Positions 18,701 to 26,089 of a stretch of 64,000 bases of DNA are shown here, in pieces. Each line of letters begins with the position of its first letter. The first letter of the stretch is position 1. Position numbers and translations under genes: made by a program. Below the pieces are notes generated by a model. That model did no database searches. It saw nothing but the letters and a program-made list of their open reading frames with translations, and had not been told where the DNA came from. The stretch comes from Sodaliphilus pleomorphus (GTDB lineage Bacteria; Bacteroidota; Bacteroidia; Bacteroidales; Muribaculaceae), in contig NZ_CP045696.1 of the NCBI RefSeq assembly GCF_009676955.1, forward strand, positions 1,619,001 through 1,683,000, written 5' to 3'.

Positions 18701-21700
18701 CCAGCGACTGCCACTTCTATGCCTACGGCTATGTGGGCGCCATCGCCGGCTACAACAAGGGCACGATTGAGAATTGCCGCAACTATGCCGACGTGACGGC
18801 TGCCTATACCAACGCCGGCGGCATCACGGGCTACCAGGATACGGGCTCAAAGGTGATCAACTGCTACAACAGCGGCACCGTGACGGTGGGCAGCAACCGC
18901 GCTGCGGGCATTGTGCCCTACAGCAAGGGCACTACCGCCGGCTGCCAGAACGACGGCCTGGTGCGCTGCACCTATCTGCCCGACTATCCCGACGACGGGC
19001 CTTACAACGCCGGCGGCATTGTGGGCTCAACATCGAGTGCGGCTGTGATAACCGACAACATCAACACTGGCACCGTGACGGCCTACAGCAACACGGCCGG
19101 CATCGTGACCTCGGCATCGACCGGCTCGTTGATAGCCCGCAACATCAACTACGGCTCGGTGATCAACGGCAACCCCGACGACTATGGCACGGGTGCCTTC
19201 ACGGCCCGCGACCTCACCACGGTGACCAGCGGCTACAACTTTGAAAACAACTACTACGACAAGCAACTGGGCTACTACGGCGCTGCCTATCGCGCACCCT
19301 TCAAGGGCATCAACGGCCTGCTCACGCGCCAGCTCACCAGCGGCGAGGCACTCGAGGGCATCGATGCCCAGCAGGTCGACTTCGCAGCCGGCCAGTACCC
19401 AGTGCTCAAGCGCTTCAAGGATGAGCCCGCGGCTGTGGCCCACCGCAACATGGTGGTGACCCTGCCCGACGACGAGACCATCGACGACGTGCGCCACACG
19501 GCTGCCTTGAGCGACACGGCCAGCTGGAGCCTGGTGAAGGCACAGCAATTTGCCATCGAGGACGGCAACCGCCTCACGGTGGCCATAGCCGGCGACACTG
19601 CCCTGCGCGACACGCTCACGGCCAGCCTGGGCGGCTACACCAAGGTGATACCGCTGCGTGCGCAGCCCATCGCCTTCACAGGCAGCGGCACCAAGGCCGA
19701 CCCCTACCAGATACGCTCTAAGGCCGACATGCTCTTGCTGGCAAGCTACACCAACGACGCCGACTATGCCTTCACCGGCCGCTACTTTAAGGTGATGAAC
19801 GACATCGACTTCGACACCACAGCCTATGTGCCTGTGGCAGTGAAACTGCACAAGCTCGACGCCGACTTCGACGGCAACGGCAAGAAATTCCTCAACATCA
19901 ACTACACGAGCGACTACAGGCTCTCGACCGGAAGATACTTTGCCCTGATAGGCAACGTGGGCGAGAACGGCCGCGTGCACAACGTGAACCTGGCCAGCGG
20001 CTACATGGCTGCCTACGGGAGCACGGGCGGCATTGCCGGCCGCGTGTATGGTACCGTCGACAGCTGCGAGAGCCACATCACCGTGTCGACGACCAAGGAC
20101 GATGGCTTCGGCGGCATTGCCGGCCGCGTGATGGGCGGCGGCAAGGTGACCAACTGCAAGGGCTACGCCAAGTTTGACGCCAAGTACGACAACGTGGGCG
20201 GCATCGTCTACGACGTGCTGCGCGGCGGCCTGGTGGAGAACTGCGAGAACTACAGCGACATCAATGCGCCCTACACGGGTGTGGCCGGTATCGCTGCCGA
20301 GAACGCCGGCACGATAAGCAACTGCGTGAACCACGGCGCCATCGCCGGCAAGGGCTCGGTGGGCGGCATCGTGGGCGTCTCGCTGGGCGGCGACGTATTG
20401 CTCAATTGCCGCAACGAGGGCACCGTCACAGCCACTGGCTCGGAGGCTGGCGGCATCCTTGCCTCGACGACCAACCGGAGCGACTCGATCATCATCGCGG
20501 GCTGCAGCAACACGGCTGCCGTGAGCGCCAACAAGTATGCCGGCGGCCTCGTGGGCTATGCCTATGTGAAAATGCTGGTCGACAGCTGCTACAACAAGGG
20601 CGACGTGAGCACCGTGGCAAAATATGCCGCCGGCTTGCTGAGCTATGCCTACACGGGCAGCCGCTTCACCCACTGCTACAACACGGGCACGGTGATAGGC
20701 GGCGGCGACTATGCCGGCGGCCTGGTAGCCGATGTCAACGGCGAGGACTTTGTCGTGAGCGACTGTGTGAACTACGGCGACGTGATGGGTTCGGGCATGT
20801 ATGGCTCGGGCATTTCCAGCTCCTATGAAGGCGTGATGGAGCGCGTGGTGAACTATGGCCACGTCGAGAGCGACAGCTATGCCGCCGGTATCACGGGCTA
20901 TGCCAGCGATGCCAAGTATGTGAACTGCGTGAACTACGGCGACGTGGCCATGACCGGCACCACACGCGACTATGCTCCGGCTGGCGGCTTGATGGCCCTG
21001 AACCGCGCCTCGAGCATGACCAACTGCTACAACCTGGGCAAGGTGACGAGCACGGCCTATGCCTCGGGCCTGATAGGCGACGCACGCGACGACACGTCGT
21101 ACGGGCCCTTCAACGTGCGCAACTGCTACACGGCAGGCGAGATAAGCGGTCCCGACTCAAGCTACGTGAGCCACGTGACTGCCTCGACCGACGACGAGGT
21201 GCTGCTCGACAGCGTGTACTACGACATCACGGTGAACCGCACTGTGCCCTACTCCAACATCGACTCGACCGGCATTGCACTCTCGACCCGCGAGATGGTG
21301 CACGCCGCCCTGGGCGATGCCTATGTAGAGCGTGTGGGCATGTATCCCGTGCTCGCCGAGCTGGCCGACAGCGTGCTGAGCAACTGGTATGCCGCCACGG
21401 TGGTGCTGCCCGAGGGCTTCGGTCCCGACAGCGTGGCCGGCCCCTTCATCGTGGGCGACCCCGAGGGTACCACGTGGACGGCCAGCCCCGAGATTGTGAC
21501 CATCGACGGCAACGTGGCCACGCCCACTGCCACCGGCGAGGTGACCCTGACCAAGACCTGCGGCACCCACACGCGCAGCTACCGCCTGGTGGTGACAATG
21601 ACCACCGGCGTGACCGACGTGGATGCCAGCGATGCTGCCATCGTGGCTCGCGAGTACTTCAACCTCAACGGCCAGAGCCTGGGCACCAAGCGGCCCGAGA

Positions 21701-21774
21701 GCGCCGGCATCTATATCGAGCGCGACCGCTACAGCAACGGCGCCGCCCGTGCCCGCAAGATTGTGGTGAAGTAA
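15763..21774 (+). CDS. Giant secreted GLUG-repeat protein (adhesin-like)
   Basis: This 2003-residue protein opens with a signal peptide (LCLILLAACLASMAGWA). After an N-terminal part of ~345 residues come three super-modules starting at about residues 348, 864 and 1306. Each is headed by GSGTxxDPYxI, then a NDID strand and F(D/G)xxGTFDGKGYT-type segments, then runs of GLUG-like repeats (GGIVG..., NCYNSGTV). Such repeats form parallel beta-helical rods in surface proteins and adhesins. The C-terminus (REYFNLNGQSLG, then RPESAGIYIERDRYSNG, ending RKIVVK) is a sorting-type tag. An equally likely ATG is one codon downstream. Probable role: cell-surface adhesion or polymer binding (inference). Confidence 0.85.
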   Translation: MMRKLCLILLAACLASMAGWAQELRQADVGTMRTPPSLPQQLEATGVLEATQWNQQAVPGKSGRATAGKVRLKASIADSLTLAEIDESVTGTKQASAIVTTKAYGTNQAYVYNLWGLRDTLTATYDQRAGTISINPGLVYNHPTYGPVWICPYDAKANTYSTKNPIKGTLNADGSVTLSGWGVFVTEGDYKGGSFARFKGSELEVPNAVMTDTLYDINNPSSRTTVLSYPVYIDSVSANQVSILNFSGIGAVVNAVLNPDKTVTIAPQRVLTNSMYGDFYCYSHDWNGAPLNKGSITATSTATSWTLGSWGIFSRNVLSLMARGYWNSTINFASGLVTYPEKKNLDWSGSGTEADPYVIKTLDQYLAFAESVNLGQSYQGKYIALGNDIDMSSLAEAYRPVGNESHPFEGTFDGKGYTLKNWSHTAYDESYQGLFGMAGAQSVIKNLKVDNPSLTSAGAYTGIVVGYSSGVVSNVTVTGATMKHNNSFGGGVIGAFKGTTASNLSFTGTLTGAGETGGVIGELQAGTVTDLESHGTVSVESVYSSVFHGLGGVIGGTLNKGEMHIERCYNDAMVNATASNVLTGGVVGDLAYANLSGSFNVGPVAAVCTTSRELDGTINQVGAAGGVAGRVYGSTMTDCYNSNIVINSGNNEHVGGLLGYVVKPIMTYVNGHFEGYKNPSRLTSCYNSGEVITPTMRSTQGFYGSTYADSVLVNCYFDQQVTGNVMPDPSASCIMRTAQLTSGTLPQGFDSKVWTATAGLYPALKHFATSAESHLSVSPLTFAGSETSRKVKTAFTVSSVNNIVWRIFANSSYVTSSTGLVMSGDSVKINNVNSSETMVARIDGNDKLVKMVMLETVDPTAFRGSGTQDDPYLISDKDDLIKLNEGVTVNAQTYLGDYFKQTNDIDLENATDFVGIGADGKSAHNFAGTYDGQGYTIHRLYIDSVGLNGFGKATPSKSRQYAGFFGYIGPKGVVKNLNIASDCHFYAYGYVGAIAGYNKGTIENCRNYADVTAAYTNAGGITGYQDTGSKVINCYNSGTVTVGSNRAAGIVPYSKGTTAGCQNDGLVRCTYLPDYPDDGPYNAGGIVGSTSSAAVITDNINTGTVTAYSNTAGIVTSASTGSLIARNINYGSVINGNPDDYGTGAFTARDLTTVTSGYNFENNYYDKQLGYYGAAYRAPFKGINGLLTRQLTSGEALEGIDAQQVDFAAGQYPVLKRFKDEPAAVAHRNMVVTLPDDETIDDVRHTAALSDTASWSLVKAQQFAIEDGNRLTVAIAGDTALRDTLTASLGGYTKVIPLRAQPIAFTGSGTKADPYQIRSKADMLLLASYTNDADYAFTGRYFKVMNDIDFDTTAYVPVAVKLHKLDADFDGNGKKFLNINYTSDYRLSTGRYFALIGNVGENGRVHNVNLASGYMAAYGSTGGIAGRVYGTVDSCESHITVSTTKDDGFGGIAGRVMGGGKVTNCKGYAKFDAKYDNVGGIVYDVLRGGLVENCENYSDINAPYTGVAGIAAENAGTISNCVNHGAIAGKGSVGGIVGVSLGGDVLLNCRNEGTVTATGSEAGGILASTTNRSDSIIIAGCSNTAAVSANKYAGGLVGYAYVKMLVDSCYNKGDVSTVAKYAAGLLSYAYTGSRFTHCYNTGTVIGGGDYAGGLVADVNGEDFVVSDCVNYGDVMGSGMYGSGISSSYEGVMERVVNYGHVESDSYAAGITGYASDAKYVNCVNYGDVAMTGTTRDYAPAGGLMALNRASSMTNCYNLGKVTSTAYASGLIGDARDDTSYGPFNVRNCYTAGEISGPDSSYVSHVTASTDDEVLLDSVYYDITVNRTVPYSNIDSTGIALSTREMVHAALGDAYVERVGMYPVLAELADSVLSNWYAATVVLPEGFGPDSVAGPFIVGDPEGTTWTASPEIVTIDGNVATPTATGEVTLTKTCGTHTRSYRLVVTMTTGVTDVDASDAAIVAREYFNLNGQSLGTKRPESAGIYIERDRYSNGAARARKIVVK

Positions 21775-21819
21775 CGCACACAGGCCGACACAGCGCGTGT
21801 GCGGCCGATTGAAAATTTC

Positions 21820-21866
21820 CATTGCCCGCCGGGAATGTTGCCCAGGCGGGCAATGTTGTTTTATTG
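21820..21866 (+). terminator. Rho-independent terminator after the GLUG gene
   Basis: A perfect 11-base GC-rich stem (CATTGCCCGCC at 21820-21830, GGCGGGCAATG at 21845-21855) is followed by TTGTTTTATT. Confidence 0.8.
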
Positions 21867-21958
21867 GGGGGAAAAAAAACGACAGCCCAAAAACAGCGCC
21901 CAGGCCTGAGCCTCACAAAAATGCAGCGAAATCAAGCGATTTTTGCCCGTTTTATACT

Positions 21959-21966
21959 TACCTTTG
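21959..21966 (+). promoter_or_regulatory. -7 promoter element of the methylase island
   Basis: TACCTTTG matches TAnnTTTG and lies 54 bases before the ATG at 22021. Confidence 0.55.
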
Positions 21967-22020
21967 CATCACAACACAAAAGACACATTACAGCTATCAG
22001 AGCGATTAAAAGCAAACTAT

Positions 22021-22518
22021 ATGAATTTGAAAGCAAAACCATTCATCAAGTGGGTTGGCGGAAAAGGCCAGCTCATAGAGCAACTGGAAGTGAAACTCCC
22101 AGCTGACTTTGATAATTGGAAAAACGCCACCTACATAGAGCCATTTGTAGGGGGTGGGGCTATGCTGTTTCACATGTTGCAACAGCATCCTAATATCAAG
22201 CGTGCTGTAATCAATGACATCAATCACGACTTGATAACTTGCTATACAACTGTGCGTGACCACGTTGAAGAGTTGATTCCAGCCTTGCGCGAGATACAAG
22301 CACAGTATTGCTCTTTGCCCGACATGGATGCGAAACGTGAAATGTACATGGATGTGCGCCAGCGTTACAATGAGAAAAATCTTGACCCGATAGAAAATAC
22401 TACCAAGTTTTTCTTCCTTAACCGGACATGTTTCAATGGCCTGTATCGTGTGAACAAGAAAGGATTGTTTAATGTTCCTTACGGAAAGTTTATGCAACCA
22501 CAAATTTGTGTTAACTAA
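22021..22518 (+). pseudogene. Truncated Dam-type (DpnM-like) DNA adenine methylase
   Basis: The frame encodes 165 residues that match the N-terminal half of Dam/DpnM methylases: KPFIKWVGGKGQLIEQL, the AdoMet-binding motif YIEPFVGGGAMLF (residues ~39-51), and the target-recognition part with FFFLNRTCFNGLYRVNKKG and FNVPYGK. Family members are ~270-290 residues and carry the catalytic DPPY motif in the second half. Here the protein stops right after PQIC, and the next gene starts 12 bases later, so the catalytic half is deleted. It can bind neither a complete cofactor-substrate site nor methylate. The AT-rich composition fits horizontal origin. Confidence 0.85.
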
Positions 22519-22530
22519 AGACTAAGGATT

Positions 22531-23331
22531 ATGGCTAAGATAAAAGTTGAAAATACAGAAATATCTGTTGTTAGTGTGCAAAACGAGGATTATATCTCTT
22601 TGACAGATATGGCACATAGCCAAATGCAGGAACACATAATTTTCAGATGGATGAGCCTTAAAAGTACAATAGAATATCTCGGTGAATGGGAAATGCTATA
22701 TAATCCGAATTTTAATTGTACCGAATTCGATACAATTAAAAATGCAGCAGGAAGCAACAACTTCGTGCTTTCTGTAAAGGCATGGATTCAAAGAACAGGT
22801 GCAATAGGCATCATGGCAAAAGCTGGCCGATATGGTGGAACTTATGCTCATCGAGACATTGCGTACCACTTTGGAATGTGGATTAGTCCTCGTTTCCAAC
22901 TTTTGTTGGTAAAAGAGTATCAACGTCTTAAAGCTGATGAGCAGAAACAATTGTCATGGTCTGCTAAACGTGAATTGTCAAAGATAAACTATCGTATTCA
23001 CACAGATGCAATCAAGGAAAATCTTATTCCAAACGAGGTGACACGTGAACAAGCAGCTATGAAGTATGCCGATGAAGCCGATGTTCTCAACATAGCTATG
23101 TTTGGTATGACGGCAAGGCAATGGCGTGAACAGAATCCCGATAAGAAAGGTAACATTCGTGATTATGCCAATATAAATGAGCTAATCTGCTTATCGAACA
23201 TGGAGAATCTAAATGCTGTGTTTATTAACGATGGTATGGCACAATCTGAACGGCTCATCAAACTGAATCAGATTGCTATCCAACAAATGAAAATCCTCGA
23301 AGATACTGGAGGCAGAAATTTATTGAAGTAA
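22531..23331 (+). CDS. KilA-N domain protein
   Basis: This 266-residue protein has a KilA-N/Bro-N-like layout. An N-terminal strand region (ISVVSVQNEDYISLTDMAHSQ) leads into FRWMSLKSTIEYLGEWE and a core with GRYGGTYAHRDIAYHFGMWISPRFQLLLVKEYQRLK. That last block is the hallmark of KilA-N domains, which bind nucleic acid in phage and mobile-element proteins. The C-terminal half is helical and unassigned. In Bacteroidales such genes often sit in defence or mobile islands. Here it lies 12 bases after the broken methylase and 8 bases before the endonuclease-like gene, so it is probably co-transcribed with both. Confidence 0.8.
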   Translation: MAKIKVENTEISVVSVQNEDYISLTDMAHSQMQEHIIFRWMSLKSTIEYLGEWEMLYNPNFNCTEFDTIKNAAGSNNFVLSVKAWIQRTGAIGIMAKAGRYGGTYAHRDIAYHFGMWISPRFQLLLVKEYQRLKADEQKQLSWSAKRELSKINYRIHTDAIKENLIPNEVTREQAAMKYADEADVLNIAMFGMTARQWREQNPDKKGNIRDYANINELICLSNMENLNAVFINDGMAQSERLIKLNQIAIQQMKILEDTGGRNLLK

Positions 23332-23339
23332 AGACGATT

Positions 23340-24071
23340 ATGAGGCAGCAGAAATATACACAGGCACAACAAGTGATAGATACTCTTCGCACAACAGGAG
23401 GGTATGCTACGCTCAGTGATTTGTATCATCTCGTAGATACAAAATCGTGGGCAACTAAGACTCCTAACGAATCAATCCGAAGAATTGTGCAGCAATCTAA
23501 CGAAATATTTAAAATACAGCCAGGTCTTTGGGCATTGGAGGAATGTCGTGAAGAAGTGATGCGCAAATTCGACATCTGCCCGAAGGAAGAAAAGAGCATT
23601 GAGCAATTTACACATGGTTACTATCAAGGACTTATTATAGAGATAGGCAACATGAAACATTATGCGACCTATGTCCCTGCGCAAGACCAAAACCGCAAGT
23701 TTCTTGAAAAGCCCCTGAAAGATATTTGCACCACAATCCATATTCCCGATTTTTCATACGAGAATCTTACAGAGAGGGCAAGGACCGTGGATGTCATTTG
23801 GTTCAATGAGCGCAAAATGCCAAATAGCTTCTTTGAAGTGGAGCATTCGACAGACATTCAAAACTCAATCACTAAGTTTTGTGATTTACAAGATTTCAAC
23901 AGCCGCTTCTTGATTGTTGCACCTCAGAATCGCAAGGAACAATTTGACAAAGTGATGAGCAGAACTGCTTTCAAAGAGGTGAAAGAGCGTGTTGCTTTCC
24001 ATAGTTATGAGAGTATCTATAAGCAATATGAACTAATGTGTATAGCAAGAGCAAGCGAGGGATTTATATAA
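23340..24071 (+). CDS. Restriction-endonuclease-like protein (winged helix plus nuclease-like core)
   Basis: In this 243-residue protein the first ~70 residues look like a HARE-HTH-type winged helix (AQQVIDTLRTTGGYATLSDLYHLV ... IFKIQPGLWAL). The second half has a pattern compatible with a PD-(D/E)xK-like core: an acidic helix (GLIIEIG, Glu101), DVIWFN (Asp151) and FFEVEHSTDIQNS (Glu166, Glu168), then a strand FLIVAPQNRKEQF. I recognise this arrangement from proteins next to Dam-family methylases, where it is likely the cognate endonuclease, but I cannot name an enzyme. The protein looks intact although its presumed protective methylase is broken, so its activity here is doubtful. Confidence 0.6.
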   Translation: MRQQKYTQAQQVIDTLRTTGGYATLSDLYHLVDTKSWATKTPNESIRRIVQQSNEIFKIQPGLWALEECREEVMRKFDICPKEEKSIEQFTHGYYQGLIIEIGNMKHYATYVPAQDQNRKFLEKPLKDICTTIHIPDFSYENLTERARTVDVIWFNERKMPNSFFEVEHSTDIQNSITKFCDLQDFNSRFLIVAPQNRKEQFDKVMSRTAFKEVKERVAFHSYESIYKQYELMCIARASEGFI

Positions 24072-24114
24072 CAACAAACTCTGTTGATAGATAATTAAAA
24101 AAAGTTTATGAATT

Positions 24115-24447
24115 ATGTCAGAATACATTTTTTACACTACAGCAGGTTTTACGCAAGCCCCAAATGGAAACAATGTGGAGAATTGTCAAGTTCTCGGTAG
24201 AGCTTTTGGGAAAAATATTAAAGAAGCAAGGTGCAATCTCATCAAAGAAAATCCTTGGATTGAAGAGGTTGGATTCGACATGGAAGACTTGCTTGTAATG
24301 CAATTATTGACAGAAGAACAAAAGGCAGATATTAAAGCCGTTATTGATTACCTTTGGGAAGACGAACATAAGCATTTCCAAGAAGAGCATTATCCAAAAA
24401 ATCACATATATAGAATATTAAAACGCCTAAAAAGTTCCTATAAATAA
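24115..24447 (+). CDS. Unrecognised small protein in the restriction-modification island
   Basis: This 110-residue acidic protein has no signal peptide or membrane segment. The N-terminal half is likely strand-rich (EYIFYTTAGFTQAPNGNNVENCQVLG), and the rest is helical and charged (DEHKHFQEEHYPKNHIYRILKRLK). I do not recognise a family. It starts 43 bases after the endonuclease-like gene in the same AT-rich composition, so it probably belongs to the same acquired island. In similar loci small genes can be control or immunity proteins, but nothing in the sequence shows that here. Confidence 0.6.
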   Translation: MSEYIFYTTAGFTQAPNGNNVENCQVLGRAFGKNIKEARCNLIKENPWIEEVGFDMEDLLVMQLLTEEQKADIKAVIDYLWEDEHKHFQEEHYPKNHIYRILKRLKSSYK

Positions 24448-24469
24448 GAAACTTACCATTTAGTTTGAC

Positions 24470-24550
24470 TTCAAGTTTGACATGATATTTGCCGACCCTC
24501 CTTATTTTCTGTCCAACGGTGGAATAACGATGCATAGCGGCAAATTTGTG
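24470..24550 (+). pseudogene. Scrap of a second DNA methylase (DpnA-like, DPPYFLSNGG motif)
   Basis: One frame encodes about 27 residues beginning FKFDMIFADPPYFLSNGG and continuing to HSGKFV. That is the catalytic DPPY region of the DpnA-type adenine methylases (family knowledge). It has no start, is preceded by an in-frame stop, and family similarity ends after GKFV. The rest of 24448-24856 shows no credible gene. With the truncated Dam-type gene at 22.0 kb it suggests a former DpnII-like system with two methylases. Confidence 0.65.
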
Positions 24551-24856
24551 TGGGCGACGATTTGCTGGGTTGGAGCAAGAGAAACAATTTTGCGAGTTGA
24601 GCAAAGCACGACGTGAAGAAATCAATTGCATAGAGAAGAGCCGATGTCTAATCAGTCACATAGAGGATCTGCATAATTCACAGAATTGCGCTATAGTGCA
24701 TGAGGATTCTTGTGAATATAGTCGATTGCCATTTTAAGAAGAGAAGCAATAGAGATGTGATTTTAACTGTTGAAAAAATAATTGAGGCGGGAGTGTAGTT
24801 TTTGGGCGGCGCGCTGCGTCAAATAGGGTGTGTAAACGAGAGAGAGAACTCAAGAA

Positions 24857-25345
24857 ATGGAGAAGAAAGAAAAGCTGGAAGCCCAGTTCCACGAGCTGGT
24901 GAAAGCGCACAAGAGCACCATCTACTCGGTGTGCTACATGTTCTCGAGCGACCCCGACGAGGTAAACGACCTCTTTCAGGACTCGCTCATCAATATATGG
25001 AAAGGACTGGGCTCCTATGCCGGGCAAAGCAGCCTCAAGACCTGGCTGTGGCGCATCACCCTGAACACCTGCATCTCGGCCGGTCGCAAGAAAAAGCTGA
25101 AGAAAGTGCCTCTCGACATGAATGTCAACCTCTTTGAGGACCGTGATGCACAATCGCGGCAGGTGAAGCTGCTGCACGACCGCATACAGCGCCTGCAACC
25201 CTTCGACCGCGCCATCGTGCTGCTGTGGCTCGAGAACATAAGCTACGAGGAGATAGGCCAGATTGTGGGCATCTCGACCAAGAATGTATCGATAAGGCTG
25301 TTTCGCATACGCGAGCAGCTCAAAAACATGAAAGAAGATGAGTAA
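24857..25345 (+). CDS. ECF-type RNA polymerase sigma factor
   Basis: This 162-residue protein has region 2 (STIYSVCYMFSSDPDEVNDLFQDSLINIWKGLGSYAGQSSLKTWLWRI, residues ~20-70) and region 4 (LQPFDRAIVLLWLENISYEEIGQIVGISTKNVSIRLFRIREQLK, ~110-155), the full plan of an extracytoplasmic-function sigma factor. It would direct RNA polymerase to a small regulon. The next gene starts inside its last codons (overlap of 8 bases) and encodes a membrane protein, so the pair looks like sigma plus a membrane-bound modulator, though not a FecR-type anti-sigma. Confidence 0.92.
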   Translation: MEKKEKLEAQFHELVKAHKSTIYSVCYMFSSDPDEVNDLFQDSLINIWKGLGSYAGQSSLKTWLWRITLNTCISAGRKKKLKKVPLDMNVNLFEDRDAQSRQVKLLHDRIQRLQPFDRAIVLLWLENISYEEIGQIVGISTKNVSIRLFRIREQLKNMKEDE

Positions 25346-26012
25346 CACCTGTCAACAAAACTGCACACCACACATTATGAAGAACGAGGAAAACATCAAC
25401 GCCGACAGCAGCAACATGCAAGAGCTTGACCAGATGCGCCAGCAGATGGCCCTGTTGAAACACAGTCTCGACCGCCAGCTCGTCGTGAGCGACAAGCTCA
25501 TGCGGCAGTCGATGAAGGGGAAGTTGCAATGGATAAAGCAGATGGTGTGGTTTGAAATCATCGCCACGCCCTTGCTCATCCTCTTCTTTGTCATCGAAGC
25601 CATGCAGCTGGAGCTGTCGATGGGCCCGGAGGTGATGCTGGCTGTGATACTGGCTGTGAGCGTGACGGCCGACTACATCATCAACGTGAAGCGAGCCCCC
25701 GACTTCATGGCGGGCACGCTGGTTGCGACCCAGGAGCAGCTGCTGAGCATGAAGCGCCTGCGCATGTGGAGTTTTGCCATCAACCTGCCGCTGAGCCTGA
25801 TATGGGCGGCGTGGTTCATCATCGACATGTACATGCGCCTGCCCGTGGGCCATGTCATAGACACAGCCCACAGCGCAGCCCTGACGGGCGGCATTGTGGG
25901 CGGCAGCATCGGCCTTGTGGCGGGCTTGGTGGCAGCCGTGGTCATCTTGCGCAAGATGCAGAAGACCAACGATTCCATCATCGATCAAATCAAGGACTTG
26001 GGGGGCGACTGA
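25338..26012 (+). CDS. Membrane protein coupled to the ECF sigma factor (possible anti-sigma)
   Basis: This 224-residue protein has an N-terminal soluble helical part of ~70 residues (MQELDQMRQQMALLKHSLDRQL). Four hydrophobic segments follow: FEIIATPLLILFFVIEAM, PEVMLAVILAVSVTADYII, FAINLPLSLIWAAWFIIDMY and GIVGGSIGLVAGLVAAVVIL. I recognise no named family. The 8-base overlap with the sigma gene and the cytoplasmic helical N-terminus suggest a regulator of that sigma (inference). An internal ATG at 25377 is an alternative start that would remove 13 residues and the overlap. Confidence 0.75.
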   Translation: MSNTCQQNCTPHIMKNEENINADSSNMQELDQMRQQMALLKHSLDRQLVVSDKLMRQSMKGKLQWIKQMVWFEIIATPLLILFFVIEAMQLELSMGPEVMLAVILAVSVTADYIINVKRAPDFMAGTLVATQEQLLSMKRLRMWSFAINLPLSLIWAAWFIIDMYMRLPVGHVIDTAHSAALTGGIVGGSIGLVAGLVAAVVILRKMQKTNDSIIDQIKDLGGD

Positions 26013-26073
26013 CACATGGGCGCGATTACATCTTTTAAACCTTGCATCGCCTCGCGGTGTGGAGTAAAATAGC

Positions 26074-26081
26074 TATATTTG
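26074..26081 (+). promoter_or_regulatory. -7 promoter element of the BASS-type transporter gene
   Basis: TATATTTG matches TAnnTTTG and ends 8 bases before the ATG at 26090. This supports that start over upstream codons and predicts a leaderless mRNA. Confidence 0.6.
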
Positions 26082-26089
26082 CCCCCGCA

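Noticed and set aside
15763..21774. Short DNA repeats that could suggest a CRISPR array
   Set aside because: The repeats are imperfect, in frame and encode GLUG-type protein turns; there is no constant repeat with spacers and no cas genes in the window.
22531..24071. The KilA-N gene as sign of a prophage
   Set aside because: No integrase, capsid, terminase or tail genes are nearby; the context is a restriction-modification remnant.
24546..24737. A 63-codon frame after the DpnA-like scrap
   Set aside because: It starts out of frame inside the methylase scrap, has no ribosome-binding site or recognisable family, and is probably leftover DNA of the decayed island.
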